From Mangifera indica (Eukaryota > Streptophyta > Magnoliopsida > Sapindales > Anacardiaceae), in NCBI RefSeq assembly GCF_011075055.1, contig NC_058138.1:3224001-3288000 (forward strand): DNA of 64,000 nt, read 5' to 3'. This document shows, one piece after another, positions 25,517 through 37,878 of the stretch; positions within the stretch are counted from its first letter, which is position 1; each line of letters starts with the position of its first letter. The notes under the pieces are model-generated. The model did no database searches. It saw only the letters and a list, made by a program, of their open reading frames with translations, and was not told the origin of the DNA. Position numbers and translations under genes: made by a program.

Positions 25517-26025
25517 TGTTAGGAACCCAACAAATTACAAGCAAACATATTAACAGTAGAAAATGGTGAAATAAATTAGACAATAAATTTGTATTGATTC
25601 AACTAATTTTACAATGGATGAGAATTTCCTAATCCTTTACACACAAAATAGTAACAAAATGAAAAAAATCAACAATTTCCCCTCCTAGGTCTGGCATTCA
25701 AGAGGTCAAATTCTCTCCCTAATTTTTCTAGCATTCAAAAGGTTAAACTCTCCCTTACAATGGCTTTCAAGAAGCCAACTCTATATCTTAATCAGCCAAA
25801 GGCTGCCCAAACAAAACCCAATTTCCCTTGCTTCTTTCCTTTTGAAATCCCTCTTTTATACTTACCCATAATTGTCTTCATAAACTGCCCTCATGTTTCC
25901 CACTTTTATTCTTGCCATAGCAACCTTGGTAACTGCCCACTCCAGATTTCAAAACTGCCTTTTCATAATTGTCCACTTCCCCATTTCACAACTGCCCATT
26001 TGCCACCTAAATATGAGTCCTAACA
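25517..26025 (-). mobile_element. Solo LTR of an LTR retrotransposon, 509 bp
   Basis: The element runs TGTTAGGA ... TCCTAACA with perfect 8-bp end inverted repeats. It is flanked by an identical 5-bp target duplication, gaaga, at 25512-25516 and 26026-26030. Reading on the minus strand there is a TATA box (gtataaaagaggg, near 25854-25861) and an AT-rich 3' part with polyadenylation-like words (gaatcaatacaaattt). No internal retrotransposon domain is adjacent, so this is a recombination product. The family (Copia or Gypsy) cannot be told from the LTR. Confidence 0.9.
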
Positions 26026-26030
26026 GAAGA

Positions 26031-27467
26031 TTTATTTAACTCTATGCTGACTAATGAATAAAACTGCAAAAAAGGTCCACCTCTCTGAAGCTATAGACTT
26101 AAAACTTTTATAGCAAAGATGATAAAGATGATTCTTATAAAGGTGATTAATCCAACGACTCCATAAGTGGGCTGGTGCGATACATCTAAAAAGTCACAAT
26201 ATACACTATCCTGATCATCTTTCATGACTCTGTTATTCGTTGTGTGTAAATATGAACACGTAATCAAACAAATCGAAGCACTATGGATTTGAATTCCTAT
26301 TGATCTAAAGTCACTAATCAGATCACCCAAAAACATTAGATGCATGTTATCATTTCTGGGGTGTATTTGCTCATGAATCACAATGCAATCCAATTAAAAC
26401 AAATACAGGCATAAACATATATATATAACAATCAAACAAAACAAGTAGGCTGCAAAAGTATGCAAAACCTTTTTTTACAGTGTAAGCCGGAATTCCGCAA
26501 GTTCCCAATAATTGCAGACTCTCCTTGACCTTTAAACTATAGATAGTCATCCCATTTTCATGTTCTTGTGATACCTGCTTTAAGTTCTTCAAGGATATTT
26601 ATCACAGTCTAATGAGTTTGCTGGATACAATATGTTCTGTGACTGATTCCGTTCTGTGTCAACTCACCTGAAAAAAATAAACATAAGAATGGATGGTATC
26701 GAAGAAAAAAAGCAACCAAAGCAAACTCCACTAAAGCAGAAGTGAGTGGTATATGCACATTTGATATCCGAGTTACCAAGGAGAGAAATCTGCAAGACTT
26801 GGAGAACTTCAGAGGTAATATGAACAGCATCTTTCAACTTTATTCTTTGGCCTCCAGTTTATACTGTTCAAACAAAATGTTGACCATGTAGGCCTCTGCA
26901 AGACAAAAACCTGTCTAACAAAATGATTAAGGCAATCAAACATAAAAAATATAAATCAAACTTCAAGGATTTCACAAAGATCGTTATTTTGAGGTGAGGG
27001 TAAAAGAGGAGAAAATTGTACAATGAGAACCAAATTTGAAATAAGAGAGACCTGCAATGGAAAAAGTAGTAGAGAAGAAGTTGAAAACAAAAAGATGACA
27101 ATGACTTCAAGGCAATAATGGTCAGTAGTTTCATGAAAAGCAGGCAAAAACATATGCAACATTATTAGAAATCTGGGGCCTATGTAGGCATTCATTGGAG
27201 AAGTAGAGTGAGTGCAAAAAATTTGCAGAAGGGTGCTTCATATAACATATTGGTCAAAAAATAAATCATGAAGAGCAAAAGACTGACTTTGGGAAAGATG
27301 AAACGTTCACACTGGGTTTTACCAAATGTGACAATTATTTCAGATTTTTATACAATGCAGCAATATCAAATTCAGAGTCGAGTATGTCAACTGAATCAGA
27401 AGAACATAATGAACTTAACATGAAATCTGTACATCCCCCTCAACAGGAAATGAATTTACAGATTACT
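26031..27467 (-). other. Probable 3' flank or UTR of the CCCH gene
   Basis: No protein domain is recognised in either direction. Several minus-strand frames of 60-100 codons are open but look non-coding. The part nearest 27468 is likely transcribed as the 3' UTR of the CCCH gene. Confidence 0.4.
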
Positions 27468-27653
27468 TTAGTTGTCCAACCAAATATTGCTGAAGTACCC
27501 ATCAGTTGAGAGACCACTTATCCCTGTGTCAATATCATCATCACCAGGAGACATTTGCCTAGTTATATCATCATCACCAGGAGACATCTGCCTAGTTTCG
27601 GTTAATGAGAGGCACCTGGGCTTTCCTGAGCCTGCTTCAACAAGCCTTTCTGG
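27468..27653 (-). pseudogene. Relic of the CCCH protein C-terminus, out of frame
   Basis: In a different frame from the preceding coding exon this reads ERLVEAGSGKPRCLSLTETR and then two copies of an 11-residue unit (TRQMSPGDDDI), ending in TAA at 27468-27470. Family members normally carry a similar serine/threonine-rich tail ending near a TETRQ...GDDDID segment. An in-frame TAA at 27654-27656 and a one-base frame change separate it from the coding exon ending at 27680. Confidence 0.75.
27532..27597. repeat. 33-bp tandem duplication (2 units)
   Basis: Units 27532-27564 and 27565-27597 differ at one base (acatttg against acatctg). In the relic reading frame each encodes 11 residues. Confidence 0.95.
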
Positions 27654-27679
27654 TTATAAAGTTGGTGACAAAAATAGCA

Positions 27680-30600
27680 TCAAGCAGACGCATCAGCTGA
27701 CGATGATGCAGATAGATTATATGCGAAAATTTCCATAGGGTGGTCAAACTTGCAACTTGGACCAAACTTGCAAATACCATAACGTGAATAGAAGATGCAC
27801 AAAGGTTCTCCCTGTTTAAGTGTATAAAGCAGTTTAATCATACTGTATGTAACCTTCTCATCAATTCTTAATAAATTGAATGCTAAAATAATACACTTCA
27901 GATGATGTATCCTGCATGCTGTTTATGCATTTTCCATGGGCAGTAACAGATTATAAGAGAGAAATCCTTGAACAAGGACTTCTCTAATGAACCAAGCAAG
28001 ATTCAGAGAATCTAACTCCAGTAGTTTCAAGAATGAAGATGTGTTGATTAAATAAAAACATCAGGAATAATGTGAACAAGTAATTCAATTCATCTAGGCG
28101 TCCGAAGAGAGACAAAGAAGTTAATTTAAAATTGGGTAGGTAAATTACCTTGCAGCAACAAATATTCCTTATATTCATTATATTTCTCATTGCAGAAGAG
28201 ACACTTGATCCATATAAAAAATGATAAAAGGAATTTTGACAACAGAAAAAATATATTTATACAGTCGTAGTCAGAAGCAATATCATTACACAACCCCAAG
28301 TCAAGTAATCATAAAACCCTTGATTAGAACTCGACCATGAGTACAGGTAGGCTTCCATATGTTAAAACTAAAGAAACAAAATTAAAGGATACAACCGACC
28401 ATTATTGCAACTTACCGGACGTAATGGAAGGCCTATGGGGCTCAATACACAGTCTGGAACAGGAGGTAGTCTTTCTCTCGGATGATGGAATCTACAAACT
28501 GCACCAAACTTACAATCTCCAGTCTTCATGTAAAACTGGCATTCAGGCTGGCCAGGTCTCTCAGGAAATACATGTTCCCTTTGCAATGCATAAAACCCTA
28601 CAGGGACTGAACCAGAACGGTATGCGGAATATTGCCCTGCAGTCGAAGTTGCGGGTTCACTCTGGCGTGAAGTGCCATATATTTGATTGTTTCCCACTGT
28701 TTGTTGTGGGTTCTCAGAAGAAGCAACTGACCCCAGCTGACCCTGAAAGAATGGGAATCCATGAGGATGTTTTCAAAATCTAAAATAACACAAATTTTAC
28801 TAAGCAAAGATGGACATTACCAAATTTTTTCTATAAAAAATCATGGCTATTGACAGCTCTATTGCTAAATATCAACAACGACACAGAGCAAAATAAAATA
28901 AGATAAACACAGGTCTTTTAAGAAAACTTAAAACACCATTTACAGAATCTAAAAGTTATATGCTGTAACATCCATTAGATTATACAAGTTATGTTCACTT
29001 TAAAATAATGACACAAATTTCATGTTTCTTACTTGCTCTAGAGTAGGGGCGCAAACGAGCCAAGCTATGGCTTAGCTCAACTTGGCTTGAGCTCAATTTG
29101 ATTGCATATATATATAGAGTCTGAGCTCGCTGAGCTGGTAGGATCTAAGCTCAAGGTCAACTTAAAAAATTATATTTTACCTCCTTGCATATAAACCCCC
29201 ATAACATATATTTTTATCAATTATTTCCTATATTCAAAGCTAACATATTAGATTTTAAAGGTATAAGTACAAGATTAGAAACTTTTAGGGGCATAATGGT
29301 ATTTCACTCGAGCCATGAACTCGAGAGCTCATTGAACTAGCCAACATCAAGCTCAAATTCAGTTTAAAAGTCGAACTTGGGTGGCTCGAACTCAAGCTCA
29401 GCTCGAGCCAAGCCAAGCCAAGCCTCGAGTTACTCACGAACAGCTTGGCTCATGCGCAGCTCTACTCTAGAGCACTCCCAGAATCATACACTACATGATA
29501 CTACAATAATTACAAGCTTATGGATGACAATTTAGAAAATTTCTCTTCCTAATGGTTACTTTGGCATATCCAAAGAGGCAATTCTTAAGAGTCAACTTCC
29601 CATTGAACTCAAATTAGGTATTTACGATGGAAGTTGATCACATAAATGGCCGAATTTGATTAAAGGTGAAAATAATGAACTCCCCGGCCTTCATATCTTT
29701 TCACAAATTTCATGCAATTACTTCCTTCTTTCTAAGACCACGATTTGTTTAGGTGCTTCTACTCATATCTCTCTCAACACATGTAAAATATCATACTTAA
29801 TGTATTCACAGTATTCAGTTAAAAGGGGTACAAAAAAGCTTACACTGTACGCATTCCAACCTGGAACTGAAACCACTCCCTGAGATAAAATCAAAGGTGC
29901 ATAACTAGAAGGTGCTTGCCAACGTGGGCTGAGAATAAAAGATGCTCTGGGCCAGTTTGTAATTCCTCCTGGATAAGACTGTTGACCAGGAGTTGTTGGA
30001 GATTGAACAGTGGGATAAACAGGAGAGCCACCCAATGAAACCATCATGTTGGTTGGTTGAGGATGGTGGAATTTGCAAGTGCCTCCAAATTTGCATCGTC
30101 CAGTTTTTAAATAATAAGCACACTCGGCTTCATTCTGGGGGTAACAAGGAAATACAGCAAATAAATAAATGATATTATCTAACTTAAGAAGAAAAAAATA
30201 TCAACACATAAAGTGTTAGAAAAAGAAAAGGTAAAACTACAAGAAGGGTTAACACATAAATAAAACTATGTGCACAAACGATGATATGTCACCATGTGAT
30301 TGAATGATTTTGAATAGGAATAAAACAACACCAAATCACGTGGTAACATATCATCGTTTGTGCACAAATTTGTGTACATAGTGCTACTCTATATTAAAGG
30401 CCATGATATCTAGTATTGATCCAGATATATAAATGATAAATCAGCAAAAATTGCACTCACTCAAAGCAAAATCAAAATTATTTGCCTGGCCACTAATGAG
30501 AATAGTCACATAACTGTACAGATGCACAGAGCAAATCATGTTTCCCAATAAACACAAAACTAGACCAGTAAATATGGATTGTGCAAAAATTTGTTCTGTA

Positions 30601-33600
30601 TTCGTATTGAGCAATCAAAAAAAAAGAAACAGACAAACAACAGAATGAGACAAAAAAAAATTAGGCATTAATATCAAATTATGAAATTAAAATTCTACTT
30701 ATAAAATTTAAGGAAAATAAAGACTGCAAACCGGGCGAAGTGGATAGCCCAAAACATTTAAAGAGACTCTTCCAGCAATCCCGGCCTTGTCTCTAGGATG
30801 ATGAAACTTGCATGTTGCTCCAAACTTGCAAGTTCCCGTCTTTAGGTAGTACTGAATAGTTCAAAGCAGATTATTAACTTGTCAGTATGAGATGTTCAAG
30901 AAATTATAAAGTAATTTTCTATATACAACATAGCCATTAAAGAAAAACACACAAAAAAAGTCATATGGCATGTAGCATTTTAGCATTCAATGCAATTATG
31001 CAATTATGCAATTTCCATCTTCTATCTACATTTTTATTTAATATAGAAATCATCAAAAACAAAAGCAAAGCAATTAAAGATTTAAAGATTCCCTAATGTT
31101 TCCCCCTTACCCCTACTCCCTCAACCCACATGTGGGCAGGATTACAAACCACCTTTGAACAATTGTAAGAGCCCTTACCAAATAAATTAAATGGCATTTA
31201 ACTTCCAAATTATCTAATCAAAGGGTTTCAAACTAAAATTTGATTAGTGTCCACAGAATCATTATATTAATGGAAACAAGTTTTTAACTGATAGTGATAG
31301 GTGAGGACCTAACGACAGTATATAAGCTTAAATATTGTGCAATGTAGAACCAAACACAAGCATAACAATGACAATTTAATGGTCAAAAATCATGTTCACA
31401 CAAATCTAGCAGGAAGAACATCCCAAATTTCTAATGCTTACTAGGAATTTCCCGTAAAAATTGTGAATTATGCAGTCTGAGACATGACCAGGATGTACAC
31501 AAAGGCTTCATATCAGAGCATCAAGTTAATGTGACAATCAGTCATCATTCTAGGTCAACTGTGTAATACAACGAACTAGTAACACTCGAACCTGAAGCTG
31601 TACTCGTTATAGAAATGATTAAGCAGAAACCCCCAAACACCACTTTCATTTTCCCAAGTAAATACCCTATTAACTACATTACCCTGCAGTAACTTTCTAA
31701 TTAATGTCCAAATTATACCAACAATAACTCCTAAATGTGCTTCTCTTTAGAGTGGTTTTAATCAAAAGGAAATATCTAAGCAACACTCACTAGAGGCACC
31801 TCATATCAAACAGGGGCATATGACTCCAGTGTAGTACCTGGAGGTTCTTAGTCTTACATTCATACACACTGCAGTAAGAATAACTTGAAATCTTTCCTAT
31901 TTTCAGTAAAAATAAGGTTTTACAAAGAATGAGATAAAGAATGCAGTGTCTTCATTCAGATAAAAGAAGAATAAATACATGCCTGGCATTCAGGTTGTCC
32001 TAATCTTTCTGGGAACTCCCCTTTAATCCTTGCAGTAGCGATCGCCTGGAATTCAAAATAAGCTTGTTGAAGATATTGAATCCCAAAAAGCCTAAGTAGT
32101 GTCATGGTACAATCCGTTAACCAGGATGCTCAAACTTTTAGGAGGATACAGTCAACTTGAAAAATAAAAGTCAAGGATAGCAGGTCTGTACGTGTATGCA
32201 TCTACATGTGTACTAAATATTGAGTCAACAATAATTTTATAAGAATATTTTCTATTAAGTACAACATAGTGCAAAGATACATGTGCCTAGCCATTCAACC
32301 ACCTTCTTTGAACAGAAGAACAAAAAACCTCAAAACTAAGAACCTCATGATGCATAAATATTATCTCATTTGTTTATGATTTACTCTTTGAGTTCATAAG
32401 AATTGTCCAAACATGCTGCAGCTTATACCAGCTTCCGATTAGGAGGATGATTAAATCGACATGTTGCCCCAAATCTACAAAGGCCTGTTCTGATGTAGTA
32501 AGAACAATCTGGCTCGCCAGGACGCTCAGGATAGGATCCAGATTCCATTGCTTCATTTGGTCTCAAGGTCATTTGCCACATAGCATCTAAAAAACATTAA
32601 AGGAGTAGAATTAAAACATTTATAACAAAGTCGTGCCATTCAACAATCAAATTATACAATTTCAGGTTTCATTTCCTGCACAAATTATATTCCAGAAACA
32701 TTCAAACTCTCATTCATCAGGGGGTAGAGTATCTTTAACCAAATTATACTGAACAATCACAAGGAAAGTCCCCAAAAGGAAACCAGAATTAAAAGTTGCA
32801 TAAAATAAATGAAAGCATATAGGTAGATATCACAATTCCCTAAAAAAAGAAAGACTTCAAAACTATTCAGAATATGTTCAAAGTTGCTTGAGTCTTGGGA
32901 AAACAGAATGAGGGAACATATAAATTGCAATGCCTTGGGAAAAAAACCTTTAGAATGCACTTTTTTCTAATATTATCCTAGATCCAAATAAACACCAAGC
33001 CTAACTTCATAATTTTTACTTTATTGACTAACATATGGCATCATACAAGGAATTTTTTATTTCTCCTTCCAGTCACAAGTAAATACTACCAAACACATAT
33101 ACCATAAAGTCCATTTCTAGAAAAGAAATAAGACCAAAACAGGAAATTGTACACATCGAATTTAATCAAGTGGCAAAGCACTACAGAAAAAAACATAACT
33201 AAAGTTGAAGTGACATAGCTTAACACTAAATCAATCCAAAAGCAAAATCACTGTAGAAGAATCCTATCACCAAGAACAATCTACAAAAAAATTGTTGAAG
33301 ATCGTATTCATATCCTTAAATCATCGTAAACTAGAAATCAAACCCTTCAATCATTTAACTTAAATGCAATGCAAATTCCTCATTTCTAATTTCACAAGCA
33401 CCATCCATTTGAAAAATCACCCATAGATTTCCTCTTACCATATTCAACAATTTAATGTGTTCCAAATTAATCTAAACAACAAATATTTCATTAAATCTAA
33501 AATGTAATGAAACCGAAACAAATATTTGAGCTTGACTAGCATATAAAACATTCCATAAAAAAACATTAATAATAAAACAAATTCAATCGACGATCAATAT

Positions 33601-33823
33601 GAACTAATCACAACACATCAGAAGGACAAAACAGACAATTCACGGAATCAACAAACAAAAAGACCAGCAAAAGAAACTGCTCTGCAACAAACCCCATTAA
33701 AAAAAAAAAAAGTCAATTCGTTTTTTAAACAAACCAACCTTGGTTCAACGACGTCGACAGTGACGTTCCCTCCGTCACACCGCCGCCGCCACGGGACATC
33801 GAAATTCCGGCTTCAAACTCCAT
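27680..33823 (-). CDS. ZFN-type CCCH zinc finger protein, five fingers, C-terminally truncated (391 aa, 7 exons)
   Basis: Minus-strand exons are 33823-33739, 32586-32429, 32045-31983, 30851-30732, 30134-29844, 28742-28416 and 27811-27680. Five C-x8-C-x5-C-x3-H fingers lie at residues 56-75, 101-120, 147-166, 307-326 and 353-372, with the typical (Y/F)Y.(K/R).G.C(K/R)FG cores. This is the architecture of the Arabidopsis ZFN/C3H family, nuclear proteins reported to bind DNA or RNA. A proline/serine-rich linker (about 170-300) separates fingers 3 and 4. The start [13 protein letters not shown] fits the family; an upstream ATG is out of frame. Exon 3 ends at an unusual GC donor (CAG|GCATGT). The frame ends at TGA 27680-27682 after [10 protein letters not shown], about 55-75 residues before the expected end, and the remaining tail persists out of frame just downstream. 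The gene may make a truncated but finger-complete protein. Confidence 0.88.
29035..29473. mobile_element. MITE-like insertion in CCCH intron 5, 439 bp
   Basis: Imperfect terminal inverted repeats of about 31 bp: gctctagagtagggg at the left, and in reverse complement gctctagagtagagc at the right, each followed by gagccaagct a few bases on. The inside is rich in gagctcaa, gcttggct and cgagcc words, the clearest member of the dispersed repeat seen in many places here. No target duplication was recognised. Confidence 0.6.
30270..30365. mobile_element. Palindromic MITE in CCCH intron 4
   Basis: The 32-base arms gtgcacaaacgatgatatgt... (30270-30301) and 30334-30365 are complementary with only two mismatches. 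They flank the family core attttgaataggaataaaa. Weaker pairing (ctatgtgcac / gtgtacatag) continues outside. Confidence 0.8.
31981..31982 (-). other. Non-canonical GC splice donor (GC-AG intron 3 of the CCCH gene)
   Basis: The coding frame requires CAG|GCATGT at the end of exon 3 (...GQPECQ) joining to TAC at 30851. The nearest GT, four bases further, would shift the frame. GC-AG introns are a known minor class and this donor otherwise fits the AG|GC consensus. Confidence 0.75.
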
Positions 33824-36800
33824 TCTTCCTCCATCACCACACTCCCTCTCCACTCCTCTCCGCCGTCACCTCCATCCTCCGCCTTCCGCCGAGCCTGTTC
33901 GTTCTCACTCTTCAATCAAATCATTCAGATGAAGCATGGAACGTACTGACAAACGCACGGACGAAGCAGAAGAAAAGAGAGAATTATGGCGCGAAAATTA
34001 CTCAATACAGCAACCACAATAAACAGGGAGGACGACTAAGATTGAATTATTGATAATTATTTTTATTTGATTTTATTATTTTGAATTTGATGCGAGTGAA
34101 GGAAGAAAGGGAAAAACAGGAAAGTGAGAGAGAGCGCGTCGTCTTCTCCTCTCCACAGAAAACTTAAAAAATAAAAGAATAAGAATAAGAACCAACCAAC
34201 CGGACCAGACATTTCTCTCTTTCTCACCCGCGTTTTTGCGCTAAACGGAAGACGTTACGTTTTTTTCCCACTCGCGAGAGTTTCTTCGACTCTGTACTCG
34301 CCTTGCTTCGTTTACACCTGTTATTCTATCTGACTTGCGAGGGGGATACTGTCCGTAGCTGAGTTAGTGATTGCATAGTTTGTATGATGACGTGGCACAC
34401 TGTTAATGGATGAATGTTGGTACTAGCTAATGTGATTAATTAATAAAAAAATAAAATGGAATTGCAATAAATATTACAGTCATTTAACCTAAGGTTTCTT
34501 TTATTCAATGTGATTAGTTCTAATCTAATATAACAATCTAAGTTCAAGTGAGATTCTTCATTACAAAATAAAGAAAAAATTGAACCTGAATAAGTCCTAA
34601 TTAGAGTTTGACAAAAATATAGAATTATCAATTCGATAATAAGTTTGATTTATTTAAATCATCAAAAAAGAAGAAGAGTCATTCGGATTCAAAAGAAAAA
34701 TAATCGTCAGTGAGACAAGCTTCAATACGAGTCAAACCAAGTTTAAATCAAAGTTTTTTAAATTGGAAATCGATTCATTCAAACCGAACAACGATTCAAG
34801 TTCAAACAATTTGAATCAAATCCACCCCTAATAGAAACGTAAAAATGTGAGTGTCATGAATAGTAATATAATTAATTCATTAATATTTATCCTCCCTCTT
34901 GTTGAAGAAAAAAATTTACAAATCTTATTGATTGTTTATACAGACTGATATGACAAAATATAATTATTTATTTTTTCTCTTATTTTAAAATCATTCAATA
35001 AAATACTATCACACCATTTTATATTGACAATTTAATAAAATTTATTTATAAATTATTATTACTTATTTTTTAAATAAGTCTTACCACGGGGAATATTTTA
35101 AACATATTTTCTTTCGCTTAAAACAAGTCATCTTGTCTCTCCTTAGTTGGGATAGAAGCCAATATTCACTAGCTTTATAGCTAATCGGGACACAAACCAT
35201 ATTGAGCGTTAGTTTGAGATCAAATCAAGTATAAAATATTCTACTCATAACCAAATTCGATTAGTTCGAATCATAAACAATAACACTAAAAAAGAATGAA
35301 AAAAATCGTTGTCAAATGAAAAGGAAAATAGTTTAATTCTACAAAAAAATAGTAGAAAAAAAAGAAATCTTATCATCAAAATCTCTAATTTCTTATAATA
35401 ATTTGGTGACAATTAAATTTTAATTATATATTATATTATATTATATTTAATAGTCAATTAGATATTTTATATTTAAGTTATTATTTATATGATTTATAAA
35501 AAAATTAAAATTATTATTAATATTATCATATTTTTATAACCGTGTTATGGCATATTAAATTTATATATATATAAATATAAATTTAATGTGCATATATATA
35601 AATTGGGACTTCGACACAAACAGACGAGATGTCAAATTTTAAACAATCAGAAAGTTTGAATTAAATATAACAATGTGTTTTATAACATGATAATTCTGGT
35701 TTATCCACGTGGCATGAGGCCAACTTTTAACACACGTGTGCGCAATGTATCATAGACTTTCTTGCGCATGGGTCTTTGGGTAGTATTATTTTAGTTGCAA
35801 GTAGTTAATGGACACGTGGAGAATAAAGAAAGCGAGTAGAGAGAGCGTGTACGCGAGAAAACTGGAGTGAAGTCGAACCGGATACCAGAATTCGGACCGG
35901 TTCTTACAACCGCTACTTTTTTAACTATTTCCAAGCGATTTTTTTATTTGCTCAACAGTAACTGCTCCCTTTTTTTTATTTTTAATTCCTGTTTGTTGAA
36001 CTAATTAATGATTAATTACTAAGTTGGTTCAACTTTAGTTTATTTAATTTATTGCATATATTTTTTTCTTTTTTCACTTTTTTTATTTGAGATGACAATA
36101 ATATAAAGATAAACTATTATTTCTATTATAATGAGATGATTAAACTTTCAGCTTCCTTATTAAATAAATAAATTTTTTTATTTTATTATTAAAATAATCA
36201 AACTTGTTAATACGTCATTTTTTGGGACGTAATTAATGCGTCATATTAAAGTAATCAAACTTTCACACTGATTAGATGTGTAGAAATTGTTGAGAAAGAG
36301 TAACGCTAGAGTCGAGTCAAATTGAACTTAAGTTTCGTTTGGTTTATATATAGCTGAATTCGAATTCAAGTTCGAGTTCATTGAGCTCATAAAAGCTAAG
36401 TTCGAACTTGGTTCAAATTCGAATCAACTCATTTTTCGTTATTAAAATGACATCGTTTTAATACATATTAGTCAAAACAATATTGTTTTATATCAAAATT
36501 TTTAATTAAAAAATTTGACGAGTAACTCAAGCTCAGCTAGGGTTGACACGTTTCGAACTCGAGCTTAAACGAGCTCTGTTTGAGTCCAGCCCTAGGGAAG
36601 AGGTAATATCGATATTTGCCAATTGAAATTCCATGTCAACCCTTAATTTATCCATGTTAGATTTCCAATTATAGGTAGGGACAAATCAAACCAAATTTGA
36701 ATACTCATTAGCCCAAGTTTAGTTTAAATAAAAATAATTTAATCTAAGTTTAACTTAAGTTTATCAAGTCAAAATTAAAGATATCTCAAGTTCAATACAA

Positions 36801-37878
36801 ATAAAAAAGGATTAAATTTAATTTGATTTGAGTTTATAATTTAAATTTATAGGTTGAATTTGTGATTCATTGATAAAATAACATTATTTTACTCAATAAT
36901 AAATATAACGATATTGTTTTGATAATTATTTGATATAATTCATATCTATCAATGAATTAAATAAAAACATCTCCTGACTTTTGAGTTAGACCGCGCTAAA
37001 TATTTTTTAACTTAAATTTGACTCGGTTTAAAATAGGTTAACTCTCTTAATACGAATTTAAATTAAATAAATTCAAATTAAACTAAATTGACTTTCGATA
37101 TCAAGACAATTTGATTCAGATCAAACCCCACTTATATTTTTTCACATCAACAATTTAATATCCGGGTTAGTCAAAATAATCCAACAAATCATTTTGGAAT
37201 AAAAAGCAAAATTCACATATTAACACTTAATGATATTAGAGGTTAATTCTATTTTTGTGATGTAAGTTCAATTTTTTGTATAAAAAAAAGTTTAATCAAA
37301 GTTCTTCATTTTAAATTAATTATAATTAAATTTATTAAATAAATTAAATTTTGAGTTCAATCAATTTTATAATTATTTAATTAGATGAATAAAAAATATG
37401 ATTTTAATATATTAATAAAATAAATTTAAATTATATTTTTTAATATATAAAATCTCTTGCCTCTCGTTTAAAAAAATTTAGAGTTTGAGAGGCTTTGGTG
37501 TTGTTATACGTTTTGATTTAATTAATGTAAGATGGTATTTTAGTGCTTAATTAATTGTTTATAATATTAAATTTTTATGAAATTTGGTAATAATTTATAG
37601 ATGATGGAAGATTACGGAACCAGAGACTTCCTAATTGTTTAATTTTTCATCTGTGATTAGAATTCTTGAATTTTGTGCCCTTTTTTTTCAGTTTTATATA
37701 TGTGAACTTTTTCGATCTCACGCCTTTCCTTAGAGATCTCAGCAGGATCTCTCTGACTCTTTTGTCCTTTATTTAACCACCGGATCTCATTTCATTAGAC
37801 CACAATTTTCCCACCAATTTTCTCGGCAGCCAAACACCCCGTGTCTGAGAAACTCGCTTTTTTTCTTCGTTTTTCGAC
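33824..37878. other. Bidirectional intergenic region between the CCCH and GDT1-like genes
   Basis: 33824-34340 is the GC-richer leader and promoter of the minus-strand gene. The middle is AT-rich, with two copies of the aactcgaa-rich repeat (36300-36600 and 36660-37130) and a palindromic MITE-like core near 34965-35040. No other gene is supported. Confidence 0.5.
35706..35818. promoter_or_regulatory. Cluster of three CACGTG G-boxes
   Basis: Perfect CACGTG palindromes lie at 35706-35711, 35733-35738 and 35813-35818, in contexts ccacgtggc, acacgtgtg and acacgtgga. These match ABRE/G-box contexts bound by bZIP or bHLH factors. They sit near the midpoint of the divergent intergenic region, so the target gene is unclear. 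Confidence 0.55.

Noticed and set aside
26091..27195. Several minus-strand frames of 70-100 codons as extra CCCH exons or a retrotransposon fragment
   Set aside because: No recognisable domain, and the CCCH family tail already lies at 27468-27653. More likely 3' UTR or spacer.
28337..28783. 148-codon plus-strand open frame
   Set aside because: It lies antisense to CCCH exon 6 (28416-28742), whose minus-strand reading matches finger 4 and its linker. The plus frame has no domain.
33760..34053. 97-codon plus-strand frame rich in proline and serine
   Set aside because: It overlaps the first exon and leader of the minus-strand CCCH gene. Its composition reflects a CT-rich leader read backwards.
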